Source: Pedobacter sp. W3I1 (GTDB taxonomy: Bacteria > Bacteroidota > Bacteroidia > Sphingobacteriales > Sphingobacteriaceae). Taken from it: a stretch of DNA of 64,000 nt. Within the stretch, counting starts at the first letter, position 1. Every line of letters starts with the position of its first letter. This document shows, one piece after another, positions 1-8,633 of this stretch. The stretch spans positions 4,650,001 through 4,714,000 of the forward strand of contig NZ_JAUSXN010000001.1 of assembly GCF_030816015.1 (NCBI RefSeq), given 5' to 3'. Below the pieces are notes generated by a model. That model had not been told where the DNA came from and did not search any database. It saw only the letters and a program-made list of their open reading frames with translations. The position numbers were made by a program, and so were the translations under genes.

Positions 1-695
1 TAAAATAATGCCTGAGTAGGATATTTCGCGGCATTTAAATCCATTACCAGACAGTTAGGCTGTAACGATTTAATTAGGTAATAGATATCCTCAAAAGGTA
101 CCTGATCATAAGAAATCCTCGACCATGGCGCATCCCATCCATCGATAATAAGGGCAGTAATCTCACCATAATTGGTTAGCAGTTCGGTAATCTGATCTTT
201 GATCATCTTAACGTTGGCTGCTGTAATCTGATTTGGGCGGATGCCATGGTGGGTATCTAGTATAGAATAATATAACATTACCTTTAATCCGTTTTTACGG
301 AAAGCATCTGCATATTCTTTAACCACATCTCGTTTTAGCGGCGTATTCATCACATTATATGTTGTAGTTTTGGTATTCCAGATCGGAAAGCCACTGTGGT
401 GTTTGGTAGTAAGGCAGCCATAGGTCATGTTAGCAGATTTTGCGGCTTTTGCCCATTGATCAGCATTGAGTTTTGGCGATTGGAACAGTGAAAGATCGGC
501 GTCCGGATCAGACCAGTCCTGATCCATAAAAGTAGGCATCCCGTAATGGATAAACATGCCCAGTCCAAGATCGACAAAATCCTGCTGAAGCTCTGGTAAG
601 GATTTATTAGCCGATTTTTGCTGGGCCATTGCCGGGTAAATAGATGTCGTTCCCGAAACGATAAGTAATAATGATAAAATCCTTTTAAAGGTCAT
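1..695 (-). CDS. Alpha-L-fucosidase, GH29 family (3' end outside window)
   Basis: About 231 N-terminal residues are visible; the gene runs off the left edge. The product starts with a signal peptide (MTFKRILSLLLIVSG... cut near the AMAQQ site), so it is exported. It then has the GH29 pattern: GLGMFIHYGM near residue 45, a TTKHHSGF block near 95, and ALIIDGWDAPW near 185, whose first Asp is at the place of the GH29 nucleophile. The family releases alpha-L-fucose from glycans. It is transcribed away from the histidine kinase at 932. A FucP-type transporter and sugar-acid enzymes lie at 40.8-44.7 kb, so fucose use is plausible but the link is inferred. Family assignment is firm; exact linkage is not. 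Confidence 0.9.
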   Translation of the reverse strand, partial: MTFKRILSLLLIVSGTTSIYPAMAQQKSANKSLPELQQDFVDLGLGMFIHYGMPTFMDQDWSDPDADLSLFQSPKLNADQWAKAAKSANMTYGCLTTKHHSGFPIWNTKTTTYNVMNTPLKRDVVKEYADAFRKNGLKVMLYYSILDTHHGIRPNQITAANVKMIKDQITELLTNYGEITALIIDGWDAPWSRISYDQVPFEDIYYLIKSLQPNCLVMDLNAAKYPTQALF

Positions 696-861
696 TTCTG
701 TTGTTTTTGGTTTACGTATTTGTGTTAGTTAATTGAAAGATGGGACCGGCCTGCTTATTAATCAATTTCGATCAATCAATAAAAATCTGATTTACAGGCG
801 GCATCAAACTTTATTATTCAAAGCTACACCCGACATGGAAAGAATTTGTCGAACGAAAACG

Positions 862-887
862 TAACAGAAACCTAACAAAAGCTTAAC
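862..887 (+). promoter_or_regulatory. Three TAAC direct repeats at exact 11-bp spacing, likely OmpR-type regulator site
   Basis: TAAC occurs at 862, 873 and 884, so each copy lies on the same face of the helix. Winged-helix OmpR/PhoB regulators usually bind direct repeats at 10-11 bp. The site is 45 bp upstream of a histidine kinase gene that is followed by an OmpR-type regulator, so autoregulation is the natural inference. Binding is not shown by the sequence. Confidence 0.45.
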
Positions 888-931
888 GTTATGGTATTTA
901 TGAAATAATACGTCTATTTTTAAGGGATAAA

Positions 932-2365
932 ATGAAAGATCGTATATATAAATCAGTAGTATTGGTCAGTTTTCTGATTTTGCTTCTGGTACAGCTCAGG
1001 TTAACCTATAATTCTTATGTATTGAGGGACAGAGACTATAGTTTAAAGGAAAAAACGCTGATTAACGATGAATATGGACGCAGTATATCAGAAGATAAAG
1101 TTTATAAAGGCGGAGGAAAGATTATTGATTCGATTCTCTCCAGGAATATGCCTCAGCTCAAACAAGCTTATTTAAACAACAGGAAAGAATTTGTTAGATT
1201 GTCGCAAAGCATTAGCAATACACTGCTGAAAGAACTGCAAAAGCAAAGTACCATGGACAGTGTTTTCCGCTCGATTGTAAAAAGGAACGGTTTAGATAGC
1301 AACTTACAATACCTGCTTACATTCCAGTCAATAGAGATTAACTTCGATACCAAAATCGGGAATATTACCATATTCGACAACCAAACTCATACCGATTTTA
1401 AAGCAGACCAAAAAACCCCGTTTGGCGTTATCATTGATGGTACATTAACTGATCCAAATATTCAGAACAGGGTAACCAACCTTTCTGTTAGTGGTAAACT
1501 GGTTTACGATTATAGAATTACCTTTAATCTTTTTGTTGATCCTCCGGGCCGTACTTTAAAAGTAGCGTATCAAATGTTACCTACGTTTTTGCTGGTTGCC
1601 CTGTGTATTGTCATTATTGTAGGCATTAATTATTACACCTATATCAGCTGGATGCGGCAGAAAAAAGAAACAGATGTTAAATCTGATTTCCTAAACAGTA
1701 TTAAACATGAATTTAACACCCCCATTACCACCATATTAGTGGCCAGCAAAAGCCTGCATGAAGATGAGGTGCTTAATGACAGGGCACGCGTAGATGCGCT
1801 TGTAAATATTGTAGAGAGACAGGCCCGCCGGCTTCATTCCCACATTAACCAGATGCTGGAAATTTCGGAAATCAACAACAACATCAACCTGGAGGAAACA
1901 GATCTTAATTATGCAATTCTCACTTTGGTTAACGACTATAAAATAAAAGTCCAGGCTCCAAATAGCCTTACTTTTGATCCTCATGGTTCGGAAATAATGA
2001 TCATGATCGATCCTTTTGTGTTTACCACCATGTTACAGAACATCCTCGACAACTCTTTTAAGCACAATCATAGCGAAATAAAGATGACGGTGCTCTTTAT
2101 TACAAGCAATAATGGCGGATATACCATCCATATTAAAGATAACGGAAAGGGAATTGAAGATACAATGAAAGAAAAAATATTCGACAAGTTTTTCCGTGCG
2201 GGCAAAGATAATGTTATTTCAGGGCTGGGGCTGGGCTTATATTACGTTAAACAATGTATTGATATTCATGGCTGGGAAATCAGCGTAAGAACAGCACTGG
2301 GAAAAGGGACCGAATTTATGATTCATATTCCTGGCGAGCAGGCCATAATTAGTGCCAATCATTAA
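932..2365 (+). CDS. Membrane sensor histidine kinase
   Basis: A 477-residue two-component sensor. It has a transmembrane segment near residues 9-27, a periplasmic sensor region of about 185 residues with no recognised fold, and a second transmembrane segment near 213-240. The HisKA dimerisation domain follows, with the phospho-acceptor in the H-box SIKHEFNTPI (His259). The HATPase_c domain has the N-box (LDNSFKHN), G1 (DNGKGI) and G2 (GLGLGLYYV). The gene is followed after 13 bp by an OmpR-family regulator, its probable partner. The stimulus is unknown. TAAC repeats upstream (862-887) suggest the pair controls itself. Confidence 0.93.
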   Translation: MKDRIYKSVVLVSFLILLLVQLRLTYNSYVLRDRDYSLKEKTLINDEYGRSISEDKVYKGGGKIIDSILSRNMPQLKQAYLNNRKEFVRLSQSISNTLLKELQKQSTMDSVFRSIVKRNGLDSNLQYLLTFQSIEINFDTKIGNITIFDNQTHTDFKADQKTPFGVIIDGTLTDPNIQNRVTNLSVSGKLVYDYRITFNLFVDPPGRTLKVAYQMLPTFLLVALCIVIIVGINYYTYISWMRQKKETDVKSDFLNSIKHEFNTPITTILVASKSLHEDEVLNDRARVDALVNIVERQARRLHSHINQMLEISEINNNINLEETDLNYAILTLVNDYKIKVQAPNSLTFDPHGSEIMIMIDPFVFTTMLQNILDNSFKHNHSEIKMTVLFITSNNGGYTIHIKDNGKGIEDTMKEKIFDKFFRAGKDNVISGLGLGLYYVKQCIDIHGWEISVRTALGKGTEFMIHIPGEQAIISANH

Positions 2366-2378
2366 CCCGAAGAATTTT

Positions 2379-3083
2379 ATGATTTATGATATCGTAATAA
2401 TTGAAGATGAAACAGACCTGGGCAATGTGATTTCAGAATACCTGAAGTTGCGGGGATTTAGTGTGCTCTGGTTCAAAACTGCTTCAGCAGCATTGGCGTA
2501 TTATAGCGCAAACTGGCTGGATAACAAACTGGTTATTGTGGATGTACAGTTACCAGATATGAACGGCTTTGACCTTGCATCAGAGCTGGTAAAAATCAAT
2601 TCCAATCAACCTTTTTTCTTTCTAACGGCACATAACGAAAAACAGGACCGCCTTCGGGGCCTCAAAATTGGTGCAATAGACTATATATCAAAGCCATTCG
2701 AAATCGAAGAACTGGTATTAAGGATAGGAAATATCATCAATAAGTTTTCCAGCAATCCAAAGACACAGTCAGCGCCCAGCCTGGGATTTATCCATATTGG
2801 CGATATCCGGTACAAAAAAGACCAGCTGTTTGTGCTAATGCCCGATGACAAAGAGATTTCCCTCACCGTAAGGGAATCCGAAGTACTGGATCATTTGGCA
2901 GGCAATATTAATCAGGTAGTTAAAAAAAAGGATATTTTGTTAGCATTATGGGGAAATGATGATTATTTCAATGGAAAAAGCCTTGAAGTATTCATTTCAA
3001 GGCTGCGCAGGCTTTTTAAAGTTTCAGAACAGGTTAGTATAGAAAATGTATATGGATTAGGATATATTTTAAAGGTTAAATAA
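2379..3083 (+). CDS. OmpR/PhoB-family response regulator
   Basis: The receiver domain carries the acidic pair E9-D10, the phospho-acceptor Asp55 (VIVDVQLPDMNG), the conserved Thr in FFLTAHN and Lys in ISKPF. A C-terminal winged-helix DNA-binding domain follows, with the ESEVLDHL and FISRLRRLF parts of the trans_reg_C fold. An upstream ATG at 2352 would overlap the kinase gene. The start at 2379 is preferred because the receiver fold begins directly there (MIYDIVIIEDE) and leaves a 13-bp gap after the kinase. It is probably co-transcribed with, and phosphorylated by, the kinase at 932. Confidence 0.92.
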   Translation: MIYDIVIIEDETDLGNVISEYLKLRGFSVLWFKTASAALAYYSANWLDNKLVIVDVQLPDMNGFDLASELVKINSNQPFFFLTAHNEKQDRLRGLKIGAIDYISKPFEIEELVLRIGNIINKFSSNPKTQSAPSLGFIHIGDIRYKKDQLFVLMPDDKEISLTVRESEVLDHLAGNINQVVKKKDILLALWGNDDYFNGKSLEVFISRLRRLFKVSEQVSIENVYGLGYILKVK

Positions 3084-3244
3084 TGGAGATCAGTTGTTAA
3101 TTTAACAATTGCGGAATAAATAAGGCCTGATCTTTACAATCAGTAATGAGATATTTTCATACCGGGCAGCTGTTTTGATCGGTTAATGGCCAATAAGGTT
3201 ATACCATGATCATGAATAGCCGCTTAACGGGGGGGGATTCTAGA

Positions 3245-3889
3245 TCAATTCGTCTTTCCCTTACAGCTCAATATAATTTGGTAAACATACAAAGGCACCG
3301 ACCATCCCACCCAAAATAGCGAGGGCGATATATCAGCGGAGCTACCAAGACCCTGAATAAATGGGATTTTTAAAGCTGATCCTGAAATAATAAATGCAAG
3401 TGTTACAATATAACTTCTGGTCATCCACTGTTGATGCAGTCTAAACTTCCGTTTAGTTGCAGCATAATATGCTATCGAGGTTGAACTTATCCAAACGCTG
3501 ACCCATATTTGCAGCGAAAAAGCATACGCCCAATTAACTTCTTTTGCTGTGGTAAAAGCCAATATTACAGCACAAAGGCTACTCAGTAATATAGCCATTA
3601 AATATAGTAGTCCTATAATCCTGTGGACTTTCGGATTTAGTTCCCTTAGCTTGGTCCAAAATTGAATGAGCCCAAGTATTAGCGACCCTCCTCCTGCTGT
3701 AATATGTGCTATCAATATCCATTTAAACTCAAAGTACTTACCAAGTGCCTCCTTAGTGAGGGTAAGAAAACGATCAGCTCCGTGCATAAATTGCCAGGTC
3801 AGAAATAAGATTATCAGCCATATTAATATAAATTTAAAATCGGATCTGTCTAACTTTAAAATTCTGTTTCTTTTAATGCTGTTTGCCAT
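3245..3889 (-). CDS. DUF2306-type integral membrane protein
   Basis: A 214-residue protein with about six hydrophobic segments. It fits the DUF2306 pattern: a HITAGGGSLILG helix, then KVHRIIGLLYL, and a later LHQQWMTRSY motif; the conserved His and Arg sit at helix ends. The family's biochemical role is unknown. It is divergent from an HxlR-type regulator gene at 4056, with 166 bp between the starts, so that regulator probably controls it. A G-run (ggggggg) lies just beyond its stop, near 3230. Confidence 0.75.
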   Translation of the reverse strand: MANSIKRNRILKLDRSDFKFILIWLIILFLTWQFMHGADRFLTLTKEALGKYFEFKWILIAHITAGGGSLILGLIQFWTKLRELNPKVHRIIGLLYLMAILLSSLCAVILAFTTAKEVNWAYAFSLQIWVSVWISSTSIAYYAATKRKFRLHQQWMTRSYIVTLAFIISGSALKIPFIQGLGSSADISPSLFWVGWSVPLYVYQIILSCKGKTN

Positions 3890-4055
3890 AATTATATAGA
3901 AGTTGTTTAAGGATGTGCTTTTACCGTTTTATTCTAATTATTTCCTGACAAAGTTGGCGATCAGATTCTTATCTGGAAATAACCGATAAAAGAATAGGTA
4001 TGCCGCCTGTTGAACCGATAAGCTTATTTGATTATTTTGCGCTAAAATATAAACC

Positions 4056-4409
4056 ATGTATACAAAAAAGATAGAGGAAAATCTGGACTGCGGTATTCGC
4101 GTTGCCTTTAAAATCTTCGGGGGAAAATGGAAAATGTGTATTATTGATGCGATCAGCAGAGGAATAGTCCGTCCTGCGGATATTCAAAAAGAAATCCGAA
4201 CAGCTGCTTTACGGGTAATAGAGGTGCAATTAGCGGAGTTACTACTCTATGGAATTGTTGAAAAATGTGTAGAAGACGTTTATCCCAAAAAATCCGAATA
4301 TGAACTTACACCGTTAGGGAAAACCATACTTCCGATATTAGCCGACATTGATCAATGGGGAACAACTAATTCGGCTTTTGTAAAATCAAAGCAACCAGAA
4401 TTACAATAA
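4056..4409 (+). CDS. HxlR-family winged-helix transcriptional regulator
   Basis: A 117-residue single-domain regulator with the HxlR layout: a Cys near the N-terminus (Cys12), a GGKWKMCIIDAI helix, a recognition region (AALRVIEVQLAELLLYGIV) and a beta-wing ending in YELTPLGKTI. The usual RF.EL segment is changed here to a RPADIQKEI form, so it is a divergent member. HxlR proteins often sense electrophiles, oxidants or small aromatic compounds. Its divergent neighbour, the DUF2306 membrane protein, is the likely target. Confidence 0.85.
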   Translation: MYTKKIEENLDCGIRVAFKIFGGKWKMCIIDAISRGIVRPADIQKEIRTAALRVIEVQLAELLLYGIVEKCVEDVYPKKSEYELTPLGKTILPILADIDQWGTTNSAFVKSKQPELQ

Positions 4410-4946
4410 ATGGAGAAAGAAGGTAGAGTCCTTCCTAATAATAATCTGGGCATTCTTAATGATCTTGTTACGAGCACCCAATTTAAATTGCAGGAATGTG
4501 TTCCGAAACCTCCCCAACCATGAGACGGAAAGATTTTTAGAACACCACAAATTTACTTTTTCTTTAATTTTTCTAATTTATTCTCGTAAGTGGTTTTTCG
4601 CTAAAATCCTTTCCAGAATCTCTAAAGAAGCATGAAATGTGTTCAAAGAATTCATCATTCCCTGTACAAAAAAAACGAACGAAAACCTTTTGGAAAGGAA
4701 AGGTTTTCTTTATTTACAGAAGAAAAAGGATCGATCTAAACCCTCCTTCAACATAGGTCAATTTTTCTTTGAATACCAATTTATTAAAGAATGCTTCCTA
4801 TGTATAAAAAATAAAGTAAGGGGCCTCATCCTCTCGTGGCATAAGGTGCTTCATTGTTCTTGATTGATATTTATAAACGGCAAAGCCGAACTCTTAGAAA
4901 GAAAGGGGGTTGAAGTGATTACTCCAACCCTACACCGGCTTGAAAA
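4410..4946. other. Intergenic region with a decayed tRNA-Leu 3'-flank copy
   Basis: No convincing gene. A 74-codon open frame at 4639-4863 has no recognisable fold and overlaps repeat sequence, so it is not called. From about 4660 to 4735 the sequence resembles the segment just after tRNA-Leu at 7095: gtac followed by an A-rich stretch, a cgaacgaaaacc block and an imperfect aaacctttt/aaggaaaggtttt hairpin. It then shares a tttatttacagaagaaaaa segment with the second copy at 6447. Confidence 0.5.
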
Positions 4947-4977
4947 CTAAAGGCTCATTCCGCCGTCCATGACGATT

Positions 4978-5694
4978 TCAGCGCCCGTAAATAAATTTGG
5001 CTGCATCACTGCAGAAGTAGGCGACCATTTTTGCAACATCCCCGGGATCGCCAAACTGCTTCAGGGGCACACGTTCCAACATCCAGTTATCCAAGTTTTT
5101 CCGGGCGGCCTCGTCTAGTCCCAATTTATTCAGTATCTCAGTTTGGGTCGGTCCAGGGCTGACAGAATTTACACGTATCTTCCTCGGTGCCAGTTCGATC
5201 GCCGCAGCCTTCATCACTGAATTCAAAGCAGCCTTACTTGATGAATAAATAGAGGCATTTGCTCCGTGCATACTGGCAGTGTTGGATGATAGGAACACTA
5301 TTGATGCACCATCGTTCAGTAAAGGGATAAATTTGCTCAGTGTAAAATATGCACCTTTGTAATTGATACCAATTACCTGATCAAAGGTCTCTTCCGTAGC
5401 GGTCTCAATAGCTGATCCACTGACTATCCCTGCATTAATAAAGAGTATATCGACTTTCCCAAAACGGTCTTTTACCGTAGCGGCAAGGTGTTCAATTGCA
5501 GACACAGAAGCTTGGTCTGCGAGGAAACCAGTGACACCCAACTCTTCGGCGGCGGCATTAACCGCCTCCTGCCTGCGTCCTGTGATAATTACTCTAGCAC
5601 CCTGTAAACTCAACTCTTTCGCTGCAGCATAGCCGATGCCACTGTTGCCACCGGTCACTAATGCTATTTTTCCTCCTAAATTTTTCATGATCAT
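4978..5694 (-). CDS. SDR-family NAD(P)-dependent oxidoreductase with C-terminal frameshift
   Basis: A classical short-chain dehydrogenase: Rossmann motif TGGNSGIG, NAG motif (FINAGIV), catalytic Ser near 140 and YSSSK. The frame ends early at 4978, in AAKFIYGR. Dropping one T from the ATTT at about 4995 restores the standard ending FITGAEIVMDGGMSL with a stop at 4947, so one inserted base removes about the last 13 residues. The start is one of two ATGs (5694 or 5688); the longer open frame begins with a TTG inside the promoter. It is divergent from an HxlR regulator at 5766. The substrate is unknown. Confidence 0.85.
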   Translation of the reverse strand: MIMKNLGGKIALVTGGNSGIGYAAAKELSLQGARVIITGRRQEAVNAAAEELGVTGFLADQASVSAIEHLAATVKDRFGKVDILFINAGIVSGSAIETATEETFDQVIGINYKGAYFTLSKFIPLLNDGASIVFLSSNTASMHGANASIYSSSKAALNSVMKAAAIELAPRKIRVNSVSPGPTQTEILNKLGLDEAARKNLDNWMLERVPLKQFGDPGDVAKMVAYFCSDAAKFIYGR

Positions 5695-5709
5695 TTTTTT
5701 TTGTTGATG

Positions 5710-5763
5710 CAAACTTATCTTATATTTGGTATACTTTTGTTACCAGTATAACAGAGTATACCA
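5710..5763. promoter_or_regulatory. Divergent promoter/operator between SDR and HxlR genes
   Basis: Two nested inverted repeats share one centre: TGGTATAC (5727-5734) with GTATACCA (5756-5763), and TGTTA (5738-5742) with TAACA (5749-5753). Bacteroidota -7 elements overlap them: TATATTTG (5721-5728) and TACTTTTG (5732-5739) facing HxlR, and TAAGTTTG on the minus strand (5717-5710) facing the SDR gene. A dimeric HxlR protein bound here would block both promoters. Confidence 0.6.
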
Positions 5764-5765
5764 CT

Positions 5766-6140
5766 ATGGACGAGAAATTGATGAAAGAGGTTCTGTCTGA
5801 ACCGCGAAATGAAAAGGCAGAAATACAGGCCCTGCAGGACACAATATATGTAATTGGGGGCAAGTGGAAACTGCCAATCATCAATTCGATATGTAACGGT
5901 AACCGCCGTTTTAGGGAAATTGAGCGTAGCATTCCTGGCATCACCACTCGTATGCTTTCCCGTGAGTTAAAAGACATGGAAGCCAATAAGCTTCTTAAGC
6001 GTACTGTGCAGCCAACAAGCCCGGTGATTGTCGAGTACTCACCTACCGATTATTGCCACTCATTTGCCAACATCATATTGCATATGATCAAGTGGGGTAA
6101 AGAACATCGTGAAAAAATAACCAGAAAGGAAATTATATAA
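5766..6140 (+). CDS. HxlR-family transcriptional regulator
   Basis: A 124-residue winged-helix regulator with a near-canonical HxlR core: IGGKWKLPIINSI, RRFREIERSIPGITTRMLSRELKDME and a wing that leads into VEYSPTDYCHS. It lacks the N-terminal Cys typical of the redox-sensing members, so it may respond to a ligand rather than an oxidant. It is divergent from the SDR gene, with an inverted-repeat operator in the 70-bp gap, and probably represses that gene and itself. Confidence 0.9.
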   Translation: MDEKLMKEVLSEPRNEKAEIQALQDTIYVIGGKWKLPIINSICNGNRRFREIERSIPGITTRMLSRELKDMEANKLLKRTVQPTSPVIVEYSPTDYCHSFANIILHMIKWGKEHREKITRKEII

Positions 6141-6383
6141 ACGCCCATCACCCATGAGCATTTGATTCCGCAGTGTAAATTGAAAGCTAACATTAGGGTT
6201 ATTTATGGAAAATCTGTATCTATGAATTGATAAGGATTGTAGTACTTTAAATCAATTTACTCAAGTATTGCAGGATTTGTGTGGTAGGTAATTTGATATC
6301 CTGAATTTAAAGTTTCAGTGCGCAAATTGTGCGTTCAAAATTTTCAGATTAATATAACTCTGTAATAGATTATTTGGGATTAA

Positions 6384-6406
6384 GTTCGATTCCCGCCCCG
6401 AGTACA
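6384..6406 (+). repeat. Duplicate of the tRNA-Leu 3' end (att-like direct repeat)
   Basis: These 23 bases are identical to 7074-7096, the T-arm, acceptor strand and tail of tRNA-Leu(TAA). The similarity continues downstream through the tRNA terminator hairpin (aacctttcagaaatgaaag). No tRNA 5' half precedes this copy. Such partial copies are typical of attachment sites used by tyrosine integrases, but could also be left by deletion inside a former tandem tRNA array. Confidence 0.75.
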
Positions 6407-6516
6407 TACAAAAAATCAAACGAAACCTTTCAGAAATGAAAGATTTTTTTTTATTTACAGAAGAAAAAAAATCAATTATGTGAATTTCCAAACACAGAGC
6501 AGAGGTTTAATTTATT

Positions 6517-6732
6517 TTAATGTTCTACGTTTTGGTCATTAACCAGATATCTATTATTAACATATCCTTTAATGCCTTCAAAAACCACATTACTCCATTC
6601 GTCTTCTCTCGAAATTTCGCTAAGATAATCGCCTTTTAAAATAACTTTTTTCTTTCTCGAAGTAAGAGATGGTCCTGTTCTGAGGTTTAAAGCTGTTTCG
6701 ATTTGCCCAAAACAAAAAAGCTCCTGTAAACC
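6517..6732 (-). pseudogene. Remnant of a bacterial SH3 (SH3b) domain gene
   Basis: Read on the minus strand, one frame gives LNLRTGPSLTSRKK, then VILKGDYLSEISREDEWSNV and a GIKGYVNNRYL ending before a stop at 6517. This is the SH3b pattern (LNVRSGPS ... W..V ... G.GYV...YL). The frame has no ATG and is closed upstream by a stop at 6733-6735, so the 5' part, probably with a signal peptide, is lost. SH3b domains bind cell-wall peptides or other ligands. The fragment sits between the duplicated tRNA-Leu 3' end and the intact tRNAs. Confidence 0.6.
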
Positions 6733-6804
6733 CTAATTTTAAGAAAACCTATCCCGCTGATTTTTAAGCACTAAGACTTGTATTCGAAAAATTTATTTTA
6801 TTTT

Positions 6805-6835
6805 TTTGATTTGGAAAGTTTAATTTCTATATTTG
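6805..6835 (+). promoter_or_regulatory. Bacteroidota-type promoter of the tRNA-Gly/tRNA-Leu unit
   Basis: A -33 element TTTG (6805-6808), a 19-bp spacer and a -7 element TATATTTG (6828-6835) fit the housekeeping sigma consensus of Bacteroidota. The predicted RNA start is about 25 bases before tRNA-Gly. Confidence 0.75.
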
Positions 6836-6867
6836 CAACCCCAAAGGAATACAACAAGTATTAATTT

Positions 6868-6940
<73 letters not shown>

Positions 6941-7010
6941 CTAAATGCCTTCCTACCAGAAGGCATTTATTTTAAAGTTAACCTACCGAAGGATTTCGGA
7001 ACAGGCTAAT

Positions 7011-7094
7011 GCTCGGGTGGTGGAACTGGTAGACACGCAGGACTTAAAATCCTGTGCTTTCAAAGGCGTGCGGGTTCGATTCCCGCCCCGAGTA
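7011..7094 (+). tRNA. tRNA-Leu (anticodon TAA)
   Basis: An 84-nt class II tRNA with a long variable arm. The acceptor stem is GCTCGGG with CCCGAGT (G-T first pair), the anticodon loop is CTTAAAA and the T-arm contains GGTTCGATTCC. It lies 70 bp after tRNA-Gly. Its 3' end is repeated at 6384. Confidence 0.96.
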
Positions 7095-7114
7095 CAACAA
7101 AAGAATCGAACGAA

Positions 7115-7142
7115 AACCTTTCAGAAATGAAAGGTTTTTTTG
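7115..7142 (+). terminator. Terminator of the tRNA unit
   Basis: An 8-bp stem AACCTTTC/GAAAGGTT with a 6-base loop is followed by a run of T. Degenerate copies of this hairpin occur at about 6422 and 4676. Confidence 0.85.
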
Positions 7143-8028
7143 TTTAGCAACTAAACTTCAGCACCTGTTTACCTTCCTTAAAAAATTTATAAATCCTGCA
7201 AAGCGGGTATAAGTGGTAAATTTTTACAGGAAACAAACAAGGTGGTCATTAATTAAGTTCGGGTAGCAGGGCAAAAGTTTTACCTATCAGTTACGAATCT
7301 GTCATCGCCCCTCCAAAACGCTAACCTCTATCATTGACAAAATCCATTAATGTGGTCGTCATTCTCGCGCAGGCGGTAATCTTAAAGCGCTTGCATTAAG
7401 ATTATCTACGATGAGCACTTCGTAGTTTCCAATCGAGTTACCAATGACAGATTCTAAAATTGGCGTCACGACCGAAGCAGATGCGGAGTGGGAGAGATCT
7501 TTGGACTATGTTAAAAGATCTCTCCACTCCGGTCGAGATGACGATTTATCCTTACCTGTCACCCAACTCCTTTGTTTTTGCTAAAAAACTGACCTCTGGG
7601 AATGACGATACCTCGAGGCTATTCATTCCCTAAAAACCAGTCATTTATATGATTTCACAATAAATTAATCCTACCATTGACGTTATTTCACAAATATTAT
7701 TAATCAGTATTTTAACCAATTTGCATTTCCATCCAGCTAGGCCATACCACCGTATCCCCGTTCTACTTAAATCCGGCCTAACAAATTTTTCGGGCTGCAC
7801 TGTTCTTACCGCACAACTGGCTTCAAAAGAAAAATTTTCAGCCGGCATTTTTTGTTTCTTTTTGATGCCAAAAAGAAAGAGCCTTTCGGCGGCGGCAAGC
7901 CGAGGCAAGACCGTGGTGTATGGAAAAAGAAATCAATTACACGTCACTCATATTGATTTTTATAAAATAAATTATCCCTCAGTATGACAATTTATTTATG
8001 ATACACCTCTTGCCAGAAAATTATCTGC
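7143..8028. repeat. Repeat-rich intergenic region
   Basis: No gene is supported. It holds at least two dispersed palindromic elements. One is near 7358-7450 (gtcattctcgcgcaggcggtaatc...). One at 7464-7548 has arms that read as agatct-type inverted repeats ending in CGGTCGAGATGACGA. The second arm contains, on the minus strand, TCGTCATCTCGACC, which is the intact form of the site where the IS110 element at 11733 is inserted. The last 330 bp (7660-7988) is a long repeat shared with 52604-52937. The open frames here are shadows of that repeat. Confidence 0.7.
7660..7988 (+). repeat. Long dispersed repeat, copy 1
   Basis: About 330 bp closely similar, in the same orientation, to 52604-52937. The middle part (from the ggccata near 7740 to the final catattgattttta block) is nearly identical. 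It contains a short inverted repeat (tttctttttgatgccaaaaagaaa) but no convincing coding frame. Function is unknown. Confidence 0.8.
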
Positions 8029-8283
8029 TTAACTTAGCATAATCTGGTAGTTTACATTTACTCTTTTCGGATAATTGCTTTCTTCGTTATTTAAGGAAAC
8101 AAATGCGGCATGGCTATGAACTTCATTTTTCAATGCATGTTCATAATGCGATTGAATAGTTTCTTGATAATCGTGTTGAAGGTTTTTCGTTGTTTCTGTT
8201 AAAAGATTCCTATCATTCAGGTTTTCTGGCAATAACGTAATATCGCAGTTTCCATCACTGATTTCTTTGACTAAGTATTTCAT
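8029..8283 (-). CDS. Small hypothetical protein
   Basis: An 84-residue protein starting MKYLVKEISDG. It has no signal peptide, membrane segment or motif I recognise. It is mostly polar and likely alpha-helical in the middle (residues 28-55). The next gene, a lone receiver-domain protein, is divergent from it across about 350 bp. It is called because it has a good ATG, ordinary codon use and no repeat overlap; it could still be a chance frame. Confidence 0.5.
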   Translation of the reverse strand: MKYLVKEISDGNCDITLLPENLNDRNLLTETTKNLQHDYQETIQSHYEHALKNEVHSHAAFVSLNNEESNYPKRVNVNYQIMLS

Positions 8284-8633
8284 TTTGGTTTTAAATCTTC
8301 GTTTCCTGTTTTATAAATAACATTTCGAGAACGGTCAAAAATATGGTAAGTCTTTATTTTGTATGTAATCTAAAAGTTAATTTTTTACTTAAAATGATGT
8401 ATTAATTTTAATGCAAGCCACATGACTATAGCTACATTTTTTCCACAACGATTAAGATAATCAGGAGTCCGCAAATTATTTTTTCGATTGGATTAAAGGC
8501 CCGTTCAAAACTGACCGTTGTATGTTAACAGAAATAGATTGAAACCTTTTGTCTCCACCTTTGTTAATTAATCACAAGTTATTTATATACAATACGTTAA
8601 TGCAATCATAATAACCTGGTGGAGAACGAGAAA
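8284..8633. other. Intergenic region between divergent genes
   Basis: AT-rich, about 350 bp, with no gene or clear repeat. TTTG-like boxes occur near 8550-8567 (cctttg twice) but no good -7 element could be paired with them. Confidence 0.4.

Noticed and set aside
4639-4863. 74-codon plus-strand frame
   Set aside because: It overlaps the decayed tRNA-Leu 3' flank copy and has Lys/Phe-rich composition from A/T runs, with no fold or neighbour support.
7645-7987. Frames of 87 and 88 codons on both strands
   Set aside because: They are opposite-strand shadows inside the long dispersed repeat shared with 52604-52937.
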